64,000 nt of DNA, taken from the NCBI RefSeq assembly GCF_964275005.1, contig NC_092695.1:10493697-10557696 (forward strand). The letters run 5' to 3'. This DNA is from Diadema setosum (Eukaryota > Echinodermata > Echinoidea > Diadematoida > Diadematidae). Made by a program: the position numbers and the translations under genes. Below the pieces are notes generated by a model. It saw only the letters and a program-made list of their open reading frames with translations, had not been told where the DNA came from and did no database searches. Position 1 is the stretch's first letter, and every line of letters begins with the position of its first letter. This document shows positions 1 through 12,000 of this stretch, one piece after another.

Positions 1-975
1 TTCTCAGCAGAAAAAAAAAATGAAAATATCTAAAAGTGCATTGTGTATTTGGAGTTGGTACATTCAATTTTGAAATTACTAACAACATAGGCTAGACTGT
101 TTTCTCAAATTAAATTGAATTTGTTTAAATAAAGAAAAAGTTGTTCGTTTGGTTTTTATCTGATTGAGAACACAACAAAGGGGTGCATCAGCTGCAGGAA
201 TAAAACATTTACATAGCTCTTTAACTTTGGTATATTTTGTCAATTATCTTTGCATGCAATATTGCATGAATAGCATACTGAATAAATGATTCAAAGATAC
301 ATGGCAAAAAAAAAAAAATGAGAGAATGTTTTCAATCTTTTTTCTCCTTCAATTTCCTTTAATATTTCCAGTTTCTGGAAAAAGTGCATAACTGCTCAGG
401 GTTTATCAGAATCATTACTAAGCAATGAAAAGTGATCATTTTAATGGCTATTTAACAAAAGGAAAATAATATGAAATATCTCTCAATTTAATAGTATTTG
501 GACATTCACAGGAAATCTTTGAAATCAAATATCTATGAAATCAACAGAGCAAACTAACCCCTTAGATTGACACAATGGTGAAACTTATTAAGATGAGCAC
601 TGTTTTAGATCTGAACAACTTTTTACTGTATCATCATAGAGTATGACGTTAGCAATATGTGAAGGCTACAATTGCATTGCATGGGCTTATAAATTTGAGA
701 CATACATTCACAAGGATTGGGCACTAGGGGCATTTACATTGGCAGCAGATCCTCCAACAAACAAACAAACTCACTAACTAACTAACTAACAATCATCTAC
801 TTTTTTTTTTATTCTGGTCTTTCCTAGGCACTTTCTGGTCAACTTTCTGAAAAACTGTGAAAACACAACACTCAAACCCCAATGTAAATGCTCACTTACC
901 TTTCACTAGCTTTTGGTCATGTGACTCTCCCCTTAAACATCCTGCACCTGTTGGGGGATTTCCCCACAATTCATT
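1..975. other. Non-coding flank, no gene seen
   Basis: AT-rich sequence with short poly-A and poly-T runs and a small (AACT)n stretch near 773-791. I see no open frame with splice signals or recognisable protein similarity. It probably lies in an intron or downstream part of the minus-strand gene whose exon is at 1989-2196, but nothing in the sequence proves this. Confidence 0.5.
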
Positions 976-1310
976 TTAAAGGGATGGTTTAGGTTTTGTT
1001 GAGATGAGGATTCAGATTTTAACTTTTTGTGAGATGATTAAAAACCCCTTATGCATAGGGCATATTAAAGGGCATTGAATTCTATGTGGAATTGAATGTT
1101 GATTTAAAAAAATCAGTTTTGAAATGGCTAAGATATCCAAAAACAAAGTAATACAAATGAACCCTAATAAATGGTGGGACCCACCTTTTATCATTTTATT
1201 ATTTCATCTAAATTATCATTTCATATTTCATACAAATTGTTCCTAATTATCTCAGAAAAAGGTAAAACCTGATTCCTTATATCCTGACCGAAACTATACC
1301 ATCCCTTTAA
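976..1310. mobile_element. TTAA-flanked MITE, AGGGATGG family
   Basis: The element lies between two TTAA sites and has inverted ends AGGGATGG and CCATCCCT, with further inverted similarity inward. TTAA duplication is typical of Kolobok and piggyBac transposons; the AGGG terminus favours a Kolobok-like origin (inference). There is no transposase frame. Relatives occur at about 2750-3030, 31423-31901 and 34088-34794. Confidence 0.75.
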
Positions 1311-1453
1311 GAGCAATCATAACCACCCTACTTGTATTTCTACCAGTAAAAATGGTAGAAAGAAATACAAGCAAACAAACAGACAAACAGGCTTTCATTG
1401 CACTTGTTTTATTTTAATTGTCTTTAAAAACAAAAATGGGTATCATGTCAATA

Positions 1454-1843
1454 CAGTTGAACCTCTCGTATCCGGACAAGTCGGGACCGGGGCTCATCCG
1501 GATAAGGGATTTGGCCGGATACGGGAGACTCAATGCTTTATACATGTACATATACATACACATGTACTGATGTAGCCCATTGTAGTACCACATGTAGTAA
1601 TGTGTATACTGCAACCTTTTCATTGTTACACTCAGTAACATACCCCAAAATAGAGGTGTATGTTAATGTTGGAAGTAATATGTAATTCATGTGTGTTTGT
1701 GTAGGAGTTCTCAAGGAGTTGGAAATCCCCCTTTCCTCCCGTAATTATAAAAAAAAAAAAAAAAAAAAAAAATCACGGCTAGATTGCGTCTGTAAAATAG
1801 AGAGATCCGGATAAAGGGAGGCCGGATAAGAGAGATTCAACTG
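1454..1843. mobile_element. TA-flanked Tigger/pogo-like MITE
   Basis: Ends are CAGTTGAACCTCTCGTATCC and its near-perfect inverted copy, flanked by TA. CAG...CTG ends with a TA duplication are typical of the Tc1/mariner-pogo group. The interior contains a run of about 29 A and no coding potential, so it is non-autonomous. Confidence 0.75.
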
Positions 1844-1988
1844 TACTCTAAAGACAATTAAGCATTACTTTGGCAGCTTTAGACCGAGGCAGATCTTAGT
1901 TTCAAGAAGCAATAATTGCAACCATTAAACCTTTGACACTTTTTAATGCTCACAAATACAGTCCATCAGGTCGTTGCTAATTAATTAC

Positions 1989-2196
1989 CTTTGTTATGAT
2001 TGTTCCATTTGGCTGTTCCACTTGGTTGCTGAGGGTAACAACATCACCGTTGCTGTCTACAGCCACATGTTCAGCTGTGAGCACGGCACTTCCCTGCATG
2101 CCGAGGTCGCACTCCCCATCGTCGTCCTCATCGTAGAACTGCGTGTACTTATTCATCCTTGCTCCCAGCAGATTGGCACCAGGAAATGCATTAGAC
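1989..2196 (-). CDS. Coding exon of unrecognised gene (continues off left edge)
   Basis: Read on the minus strand this is an open 208-base exon (1 + 69 codons). It ends at AAG|GTAATT, a good donor at 1988-1987, and begins after a TAAG acceptor. It encodes residues starting SNAFPGANLL, an acidic stretch FYDEDDDGEC, then a segment rich in V, T, N and Q. Met14 of the exon (codon 2156-2154) has A at -3 and could be the initiator, giving MNKYTQFYDEDDDGE as the N terminus. I do not recognise the protein; the V/T/Q-rich composition resembles activation regions of transcription factors, which is only a guess. The upstream GC-rich island at 4.7-4.87 kb would fit as the first exon or promoter. No further exon of this gene was found to the left within the window. 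Confidence 0.55.
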
Positions 2197-2749
2197 CTTA
2201 CAGATGAATGGTAAATAAAACAAAGGATCTGTCATCACAGAGTTCTCATCTGCTGATTTATTCAAGTCTTCCATGAAGTATTCTGAAAACATGATAACCC
2301 AGCAAGTTTTAGGGGAAACTAGCTGTCACACATAATTATATACCATCATCTGTTCATCAGCTACTGTCTCTGAATTTTCAATGCACATGTTATATTGGAA
2401 ACATAAGGGATTACATGTAACTTATTAAATTCAGAGCCTCAGGTGCCAAGTTCTGGAATGATTTAGTCTCAGACTCAATTTTCAAGAGAATGTATCCACT
2501 CAAAGTGTTTTTAAGTCTAACTATAAAAGACATCTTATAAGTGCCTACTAAATTATACAAAATGTATCTGTCCATCTTTGTTAGTTTTGTTCTGTCTGTC
2601 TGTTCTGTTTGTTTAATGTAGTAGCATATGTTTCATATTTCATTTAAATTTGTACATGTAATCTGTTACTGTCATTAAGTACTCTGAACTTGACTCTGAA
2701 TCTGTATTTGCATATTTTTATGTATTCATCTCTACAAAGGGGATCGCAT

Positions 2750-3030
2750 TTGGGACTGTACAGTACTGGTTGAGGTGAGTTTGTAATGTTTTGCGAGATA
2801 ATTAGAAACCACTCTATGAAAGGTTAAAAAGCTTACAATTCAAATTCAACGGGAATCAAAAGTTTATTTGATTAAAATCGGTTTTGAAATGGCTGAGATA
2901 TCTAAAAACAAAGTAACATAGAGATCCTTTAGAATAAAAGTTGTGGCATGTCAATCTTATTATGATTGCTTTTTTGGATATATATCGACCATTCCAAGGC
3001 CAAATTTCATTAAATATAGGTTGAATCCAC
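2750..3030. mobile_element. Partial copy of TTAA MITE family
   Basis: The segment starts GGGACTGTACAGTACTGG and shares GGTTTTGAAATGGCTGAGATA with the copies at 34 kb. The opposite terminus is missing or diverged, so this is a truncated copy. Confidence 0.6.
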
Positions 3031-3879
3031 ATTTTACACTGTATACACACATTCTGTTTTTATGATTATCAATAAAATGAACTAAATTGTATTAGAAATG
3101 TAAATTCATTAATCTGCATAAAATAAGGAAGAATTGTAAAAAAAAAAAAAGAAAGAAAAAACACTGCTAATTTGAGAGAGGAACCTGGACCTGTCTTCCA
3201 AAATGTACTGCCAATTAAAGAATCAGAGGTCAATTTAAAAGCAACAAAAAGTCTGCAAATAATACAAAGATAAGGACCCACTAAAACAAAATTTGTACTC
3301 TACATGTACCTTGTGAAACTTAAATACAAATAGCTGAAATTCATTAAGATACAGCCCGAAACTTATAAAAAGAAATTTTTGGGGAGAGTGTTTGAGTATC
3401 CTTCTATTTCATATCCAGTCAGAGATGTCATGAAGAAGGTGAGAGTTACTTGCAAATGCTCAAAGGAAGTGACACACTCCACTTATATTTCACATATAAG
3501 TCTTCTTTGCTGAACAGTGAGAGACTTGGCATAGCATGAGCATCTGACATTAATGAAATATGCTCACTGAATTTAAGTCAATATATGACTGTGCTTTCAT
3601 TTGACATAATATAGAATATATAGAAAGAAATACAATCAATATATCATATTGAAGTATTTTTAAAGAGATATAGAATTTATATAGAATATCTTACAGCCTT
3701 ATAGCAGGCTGGGCTGCAAGTCATTACAAATTATCATAACAGACAGGGCACTAGACTATTTAAGTCATTTGCAGCAGGGGAGGTCTCCCTGTTTATATTA
3801 TTTATTTATCTATATCATTTTCAACCAAACACATTATCTGCACAAATATGTTTAATTCATATAATGAAACATATATATA

Positions 3880-3883
3880 CATA

Positions 3884-3945
<62 letters not shown>

Positions 3946-3959
3946 TATATATATATATA

Positions 3960-4015
<56 letters not shown>

Positions 4016-4018
4016 TAG
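3880..4018. repeat. (TA)n microsatellite
   Basis: An almost uninterrupted TA repeat of roughly 135 bases, with small ATAC interruptions. It is self-complementary and able to form cruciforms. Apparent Ile/Tyr-rich frames on both strands are artefacts of this repeat. Confidence 0.95.
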
Positions 4019-4699
4019 GATATATACATATAGGAGGACAGAGAGAGGGAGGGATTGCAGCCATCACAAGATGTGATGCTGTCACAGTCATAAGTTTCCA
4101 TTGGGCTGTAAATCGTATTGAAATTCAATTTTTGTCGAGAGAGAAAACTATTAAATGTCGTTACATTGTTATTCCCTATTAATGCCTTTTTAGGGAAGAA
4201 AAGTTTGAAATTGCGGTATGATCAACGCTTTTTTTTCTTTTTGGATATTTTGTGTGCAAGCTCATGGGGAAAATATGATACTATATTGTGTGACATATAT
4301 CAAAACTGATCCATATACCACAGACTACCTCAGTAATCAACTCCTCCTACAACCAGCTAATTACTAGTTTTACTGCTACTTCTCTGTCTACTCTTACTGC
4401 TTCTACTAATTAATTTTGATCATAACAATACAAGATCATCATCATCCTCATCAAATCATCATCAATGGGACATCATTATCATCATATCATTCTCATGCTC
4501 ACAATCGTTACAATTCCCACATGCAGCAAACATATTATGAACATGAAAAAGAAAACTGTCAGATTTGAGAAAATAAACAAACAAATGAATTAGTGGGACA
4601 GAAGGAAGGGGACTAAATTTGGTTTTTCTGATCTTTCTGGCATACTGATAAGTGATATGATCGAGTACCAGTAGCCAACGTCGGCAACGAGGAAACAAC

Positions 4700-4870
4700 G
4701 AAAGTGGCAAGTTAGCAGGCTTTACCGCTAACTCTCGCCCATGGCTCTACGGCGCGCGGTCCGAGCGGAGCACCTTCCCCGCGAGAGGTTACAAAAATGT
4801 TCCCCTCTCCGCTGACAGATTTGCAGTTGCGAGTTGGTACAGTTCATTCAAACGGATCGGCATTGTAACT
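4700..4870 (-). promoter_or_regulatory. GC-rich candidate promoter / first exon
   Basis: A short island of CpG-containing DNA (including GGCGCGCGGTCCGAGCGGAG) stands out from AT-rich surroundings. On the minus strand GTTAGCG|GTAAAG offers a donor-like site near 4723, so a non-coding first exon for the gene at 1989-2196 is plausible. No TATA box is obvious. Direction is inferred only from the neighbouring minus-strand exon; it could be bidirectional. Confidence 0.35.
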
Positions 4871-5216
4871 TGACACAGAGAAACAAGAGATGCAAAAGTA
4901 CTTACATCTGATCTGCAGGATAACCGGTTTCAAATGAGAAACAGGTCTTGGACTCGGAAGGTGTTTGCGATTTATGATATTAGATTTATGAGTATTCCGT
5001 CTATATGGCTGGTCGCTTCTCGCTAAATGTACGTACAGATCAGCTGGCACTATGCGCAGTAAACAATGGACTTTGACGATGGGATTCGAGCTGGGAGATG
5101 GGTTGCACAGGTAACTCGGCCAAAATATAAACCGTCTAATAACTCGACGCGGCGTTACTATATACAGAAAAGCGAGGAATTTCCAAAACCAGAATGCGCA
5201 AAAGAATAACGTCTGA

Positions 5217-5247
<31 letters not shown>

Positions 5248-5907
5248 CAAACAAAAAACAAAACAAAACAAAAACAAAACAAAAACAAAAACGGAAAAGG
5301 GAGCTGTGTAAATAGACCCTATGCAATGTATATATATATAAAAAAAACCCTATAATTGAGACATTCACCTGCGACCAGCCCGAGCCCTCACGCCGTGTTA
5401 TGCAGTGGCAGGACTGTGGAAGTGAAGTTTACTCTTACTAAAAGATAAAAGTAATTACAGTCCTTTTGATTGTATTTCTTTGTCTATAAACCACAAATAT
5501 TTGAGCAGGTGTATCGTAAATAGTGTACTAGTAACCAGTTTAGGCCTACACTTTGTAAAACAGTTAATATTATGGTAGTCTAGGGCTGGTGTAACACCTT
5601 TTAGTTGGCGAATATGTTATGGACGAATTGACTAGTACCCTCCACACCGCAGTCATTGGCACGCCTCCTATAGGGCTAAATATATTACTGTTTGTCACCC
5701 CCCCCCCCCCCTTCCTCTTTATTTTCCTCTGTTCGTCACCTCGTTACGCAACACGGGAGAGGAAAGGGGGCGGATACTGTACAGTGCAGAGACAAGCGTC
5801 GAAAGACAGTTGGCGGCGGCACTTACGTGTGTTGAGCTATAGACGAAAATATGATCCTTTTCCTCATACCATTCTCACCATGCAGTGAGTGACCTTAAAT
5901 TCATTCG

Positions 5908-6070
5908 CAGTGGCGGATCCAGAGGGAGGCACAACCGGCGCACGCACCCTCTTTATTTTTCGTTAAAAACAAAAGAAATAAAAAGAAAAAAATGAAATGA
6001 AACCCGGAAGGGGCACCAGGAATATTAGTTGCGCCCACCCCCCTTTACAGAATTCCTGGATCAGCCCCTG
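5908..6070. mobile_element. hAT-like MITE
   Basis: Ends CAGTGGCGGATCCAG and CTGGATCAGCCCCTG are imperfect inverted repeats of hAT type. ATTCG appears on both sides, consistent with part of a target duplication. It is about 163 bp and non-coding. Confidence 0.65.
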
Positions 6071-7826
6071 ATTCGATATCACAATGTTAGGACATACACT
6101 AAATAAACTAATAATAAACTAAAGTCATCTAATTCGGTTGAAGAGAAGTTCCATAATGGATAACGGTTGCATAATGATAACTAAAAATCAGGTCATTAGG
6201 CCCTACTGCATAATCAAACATCCTTGCCCAGTGTTCAGGTTCTGAACTGATGTTTCGATTCTGTCAATCCATGCGTGTATGATATGGATAATTTATTGAT
6301 ATAGGGTTATAGCGTTATATTATACCTCTGATCAAAATGAAATTCAACTGACAAATTTTGCACGCATTCCTCGAAAACAAAAGTCGACGATATAAGCATA
6401 GTCCTACACTGACTACGGTGGAAGTTCAGTGAGATAACTAAATCCACAGAAATAAAACAGAGCATACACATGTACTTATAGGAAAGCAAACAAATAAAAG
6501 GCCGGGCGAGTAGTAATTTCGTCTTATGGCATTTTTTTTTTTCTGTCCAGGAGAAATGACTAGGCCTACTTCTTTGTCTTGCAAAAACAGAATTGAAGAC
6601 AATAAATACAACAAGAATGAACATTATTAACACCATCCATACGTTCTTATTTATCAGACAAGTTGTAAAATAGACTTGTTTCCTTCTGGGTGGGTGAAGT
6701 AAAGTTGATTAAAAGTGATGACGATTCTGCCATATTGATCAAGAATAACCATATTAGGAAATGTGTAATTACTCAAGGATACGTTTTCCTTTTTTGCTTG
6801 TTTGTTGCGTATTAATATTAAAAACCTCTGAAACAAAGAGGCATTTCATACTTCAGAGCTTTACGTCAGTGTTTCTCCTGACCTTCGTTTTGTTTTCAGT
6901 GTTTTGCAGTCTTACACTGCAATGGTCGCTATCAGAGTTCTCATATTTTGTTGTAGGCGCTTAGGTGTAATCCTGAATTATAGGACATATAATGTTGTAT
7001 GCGCTAACATCCTCAAATTGATGTCGTGTTTGCTTTGTTTCATTCTGTTTTGTTTTGTTTCACATTAAAGCTTGGCGAACAGTCCACCCACAGCTTAAAT
7101 AGATATTATGCCATTCCCATACAAAAAAAGGAGAGCTCCCTCGTGTTGTTTTAACATAAATTAAAATTTTAACATTTGCACCAAATGTCGCTTTTTATCA
7201 TAGTTTTTTTTTTAATGTATCTTCTGTTTCGTTTACTAGTGTACCATCTACAACTACCCCTTTGAAATATCGCCATTGCCCACACTTTCATTACAGCTTT
7301 AGAACAATTTGATGCAAATATTTCCCCCTTTCTGATACATGCAAAAAAGGACATCAAAAAGGTGTTTATTAAAGTGAACTATAAACATGATGCTTTTCAA
7401 AACTTTTTTTCTGATTTATTAAACCGATTTCAGCAAAAACTTAAAATCGTTATCCTCATGATTGATTTATGTGATTTGTTCTCTATCATTTAAAGTGAAG
7501 ATTCTAAGAATGCATTAAATCGAAACGTCGACTAGTTACTTACCAGCATTGATTTTATTTCCCTATAATTCATATACCTATAATTGGCTCAGTCATTATT
7601 TATTTCACACTAATATTCGTTATTGAACAAAGAAATGGTTTATAGCCTAGTGATATCTATTTGCTCATACATCATTGCATTTACCATTGTCATGATTGTC
7701 ATTAGTTTCTATGTTTCAAATTTGTATTTGATGATTTTGATATTGTTTTGTCCAGTGTTACGAGTTGAGTTTGGTTGTTTGTCGTCATTATAAAAAATGA
7801 ATTCAAGTGATAGTTTCTGTGCCAGC

Positions 7827-8151
7827 CAGGGCCGGCGGAGTGTTTTCAAAAGTGTGGGGCCCACTTCCGGGTTTCATGAGCTAACAAGCAAGAAGAAGAA
7901 GAAGAAGAAGAAAAAAAAAGGTCCCCAGCTCATCTCTCCCCTTCCATTTCTATTTTTTTTTTTCAGCTGACAACAAAAAGTTAGGTTTCTATTTAGTGCC
8001 ACTTACGTACTTCTGGATTAAAAAAAAAAGCGTGGGGGCCCAAAGTGATGACACCTTATGTATTCCTTTGTATGATGCACAAAAAGTGTGTGTTGGGGGG
8101 GGGGGGGTGGGCTCGGGCCCCCATGCACAGCCCCCACGGCTCCGCCGGCCA
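7827..8151. mobile_element. hAT-like MITE with 7-8 bp target duplication
   Basis: The left end CAGGGCCGGCGGAG is inverted at the right as CTCCGCCGGCCAT. TGCCAGC flanks both sides, matching the 8-bp duplications of hAT elements. The interior has an AAG repeat, short A runs and a G tract; no protein is encoded. Confidence 0.75.
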
Positions 8152-8688
8152 TGCCAGCAACTTATTGTATCCCATTATATCAGTCAATAGTGTGATGATA
8201 ATAACAATACTTTGATCTTACCATGAAAAACAAGAAAGAATAGCAAAAATTTATTGATTCTTGGTTTCTCTTGACATTAACCGCATGCAGGGGTCTGAGC
8301 CGGTCATCTCTGCATGTAATCTTCACAAACTGAGCTTATTGTTGATCACTGTTGCCTGAAACGGAATATCAGTCCACCGATGTGAGTTCACACGTGCAAT
8401 GTAAGAAGTGACGTCGAAAGGATGTCTTAGTAGGAATTGCAATATTTGTGAATAAAATAACAAGAGACACAATTTACGTATGCAGGAGATGGAAGCATGG
8501 ATTCATTTAAATCATGACTGTACCTTTACTATTATAGTCAGTCATACACTGTCTTTGGTAGGCCTATTGGCTACCATAGTACACGTAGCAGACGACAGTT
8601 TTAAGCATCAAACTGACTAGTAGTTATATCAAAATTCTTTGAATCATGGTTTCACTCTGTGAAATTCACCTAACGCAGGTACTTTCTT

Positions 8689-8868
8689 TCATCTAACTTT
8701 TTGCGGCGTTCCAGTTCCAACAGCGTTGTAAAGCTGTCTTGGATCAAGATGAAGTTGCACGTAATGAAAACAACAGTCGTGATGAGGATGTAATGTGATG
8801 ATGATGATGGAGATAGCGCCCTCTCGTGTCACATTTATTACATCAGCTGTAATCTCAGATTTGAAGAG
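8689..8868 (+). promoter_or_regulatory. TERF2IP: TERF2IP 5' flank / 5' UTR
   Basis: Upstream of the start codon the DNA becomes more GC-rich. A run of ATG triplets at about 8795-8808 opens an upstream frame that overlaps the main start in another frame and would run to 9034; if included in the mRNA it could reduce initiation at 8869. No TATA box was found. The transcription start cannot be placed from sequence alone. Confidence 0.4.
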
Positions 8869-9048
8869 ATGGCGGAAAACACGACAGAGCCGAGAAACCA
8901 AGGTGAAGAGCTCGACGGCGATGTCGACGAAGACCTCGATGAAGCAGCATGTAAATCTAGCATGCTTTTTACCGATGAAAATTGCCAACCCATCCAGTTT
9001 TTCATGCGGCCATCGGAAACGAAGGCGAGACTGAAAGAACTCATCGAG
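8869..9048 (+). CDS. TERF2IP: TERF2IP exon 1
   Basis: Codes for residues 1-60. MAENTTEP is followed by an acidic stretch and the first BRCT strand and helix, ending KARLKELIE. The donor is GAG|GTGCGT; phase 0 out. Confidence 0.9.
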
Positions 9049-12000
9049 GTGCGTATTTGCAATCGTACATAAACATACCCATTTAGTGTTGCGTGCTGTA
9101 ACGTGGGTCTGCGCCTCAGCAGCTCAGCCATCCCTGGATGGCTGGCGTTGTTGGCTCCTCCGCTCCGCTACGGCACGGTCTGCTGCATGCTACGATGCCA
9201 GTGCACCGCGGCCGCCGCTGCTCTGCATCTGAGTGCTGCAGCTAGCAGCTGGTACCAGATTTTGCGGCTTACTTCGTTCCATCGCGATCGGGTGTTCGCG
9301 TTCGCGTCGGCAGTGCGTGGTTGTTGCCTGAAATATAAAATGGAAATGTCTCTTAGTAACCAAAAGATGTCACTTCCTGTTCAGTTCAGCAAATATTTTG
9401 CCAATATATGAAAGTAGGGTGCGTTCGTTCAAGCCTTGATTGCTTGACAAACGTATTGTACTTATACCGCTCAAAAAGGCCAAGGGAACCAGTAACCCCG
9501 TCGCGGGGCGCTGTAACACAGTAACAGCGCCCCGAAGCATCGCATGCGATTTTTAGGAAGTACTGCGACGCGTACAATTCTGTCACAAACTCACCGTTCA
9601 AAACGACACATGGATTTGCAACAAAAAGCCACATGTTGTAATACCATAATGTTGAATATTATAGCCGACTATGTATTACTCACCATTACCTCCGAAAACA
9701 AGATAAATAGTCATCTTTGAGACCGTCTACTCGAGATACTGTCCGTTCGCCGTTTTGAACGTATCACGTAAATATACTGATCTGCGCATGCGCAAATGAA
9801 TATTCATATTTTACGTCATCTGCCATAATTAATGTTGCTCGTATTTGGTTCTCGGTCTCATTTGGACACCTGTTCGTACCAATACCATAGGTATCATGAA
9901 GTTCAAAGATGCTCTAAGTAGAGGAGGATGCAAAAAGAATTAAGTTCAAAGTGGAGCAAATAGAAATTATCGAGAACGCAGTGAAACAGAATGACACATT
10001 CCTAATGTTGCCAACTGAGTTTGGCAAGAGTGCTTGCTTTGGTTTCATCACCAAATCTTGGAAGTTGGATAAAGCAGGGCTGCACACTAACCCATTTTTT
10101 TTTTTTTTTTTTTTTCTGCCGGTCCAACCTGTCTCTGTCGGATCAGTAAATATCCATTTTCCTCCCCATTTTTGTACTGGTCGGAACAGAAAATTTACTG
10201 GTTAACAACAACCTGAAAAAGCATTAACTGGCTTGCAAATTTATTTTCATGTTTTTGTCGACAATAATATTACCTCCCCCCCCCCCAAAAAAAAAAAAAA
10301 CATTTTGCAAATAAATATTTTGTAAACTCAAGTGCCTTGTTTATGGATCATTTCCTTGAGAAGGAACAAAAAGGAATCATTTGTGAATTGATTTGTTGAT
10401 ACGAAAAGGAAGTAAAAAAAAAAGAAGGGACTGAAATGCGGTTTTTAACTTTCCTCCGAAAATTTCTTCTCGTATCTTACAAGTATGCGTTCTTGAAAGC
10501 ACACTGCAGGGTCGAATTTGTGATGCTTTGTACTCCTATCTCTTCTTTGTGTATAGAACCATTTTAAAAGAATTGAATGTTTGTGAATTAAAGTGTTAAA
10601 TGATTATGAACAAAATCAGATTGTATCAAATGCGTTTGTGACTTTTTGTCAACATCGGCGCACGTAGAGTAACACGCGTTACTTAAGTTGCTGCGCTTTT
10701 CACATTTTTGGTGCTCAGCTGGATTGTAATGATTATATGAATTATTTTTGCTGTTATATAGTATTTTCTGATGCACGTGCCAGAAGGGGTTCTTTATTTT
10801 TCTCCCGATAATCTTTTCGCATTTGTGCATGCGCTCTTGAAGGGTATATACGGCAGCATACGGCATCAGGGTCGAATTCACGATCCTTTTTGCACTTATT
10901 TCTACCTCAAATATCAGCGGGATTGTGACGATTTCATGAACTTTACTTCGGATCACTGTTCGGATGTAATCTGTTGTGATGAACACACCAGAATGGTTGA
11001 CAATGCGCCCTTTATTTTGCTCCGATAATCTTTTCGCATTTCATCAATGCGTCCTCTCGGATTAGAAGAAATGATACGGCCGAATTCATGATTCTTTTTG
11101 CACCTCTTATTCTCCTCAAACTTCAACGGGATTGTGATGATTTCATGAATCATTTCGGCTGTAATTTTTATAATGCACGCGCCAAAAGAGGTTTAAAATG
11201 TGTCTTATTTTTCTCCCGAATTTGTGCATGCGGTATGCGTTTTTGAAAGATACACAGCATGAAGGGCCAAATTCACGATCCTTTTTGCGCCTATTGTTTC
11301 CTCAAATTTCAACGGGATTGCCATGATTTCATGGATTATTATTCGGCTATAATCTTAATGATTCACGTGCCAAGAGGGGTTGAAAATGTGTTCTTTATTT
11401 TTCCCCGATAAAATCTTCGAATTTCGTAAATGCGTTCTTGAAAGATCATAATATGGCCGAATTCATGATCTGTTATGTTTGCGCCTATCAATTTAATATC
11501 AGCGGGATTGTGACGATTTCATGAATTCTTACGGCTGTAATCTTTTACTTTGCACACACCAAAAGGGGTTGAAAATGTGTCCTTTTATACTTTTTACCGA
11601 TAATCTCTCCCACATTTCGTAAATGCGCGTCCTCTCGGATTAGAAGGTATTCACGGCCGAATTTATGATTCGTTTTGCGCCTAGATATTGTCTCCTCAAA
11701 CTTTAACGGCATCGCGGTGATTTTATGAATTATTTCGGCTGTAATCTTTTGTGATGGACACACCAGAAGGGTTGAAAAAAACATTCTTTATTTTTCTCCC
11801 GAAAATCTCTTCGGAATTATTCATGCGTTTTTTGAAAGACAGTATTCAGGGCCGAATTCGATATCCTTCTTGCGCCTATCGTTTCCTCAAACTTCAACGG
11901 GATTGCCATGATTTGATATTCGGCTGTAATCTTTATGATGCACCACCAGAAGGGGTTGAAAATGTGTCTTTTTTCCCCCCAATAATCTCTTCGCACTATT

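Larger units (their letters stand above)
2197..4700. other. Probable first intron of left-edge gene
   Basis: No coding exon could be supported. It holds the partial MITE at 2750-3030 and a long TA microsatellite. The remainder is unremarkable AT-rich DNA. Confidence 0.4.
4871..8688. other. Intergenic region between left gene and TERF2IP
   Basis: No exon with splice signals or protein similarity was found. It contains an A-rich/CAAAA run at 5220-5290, a C12 run near 5699, two hAT-like MITEs (5908-6070 and 7827-8151) and an AAG repeat near 7890-7910. The 174-residue minus-strand open frame at 4844-5368 is produced largely by the A-rich run. Confidence 0.5.

Noticed and set aside
3802-4128. Ile/Tyr-rich open frames on both strands
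   Set aside because: They are translations of the TA microsatellite.
4844-5368. 174-residue minus-strand open frame
   Set aside because: Driven by an A-rich/CAAAA tract giving a Phe-rich run; no splice context or recognisable similarity.
8795-9034. Open frame overlapping TERF2IP exon 1 in another frame
   Set aside because: Starts with five Met from an ATG run and has no similarity; treated as an upstream overlapping frame, not a gene.
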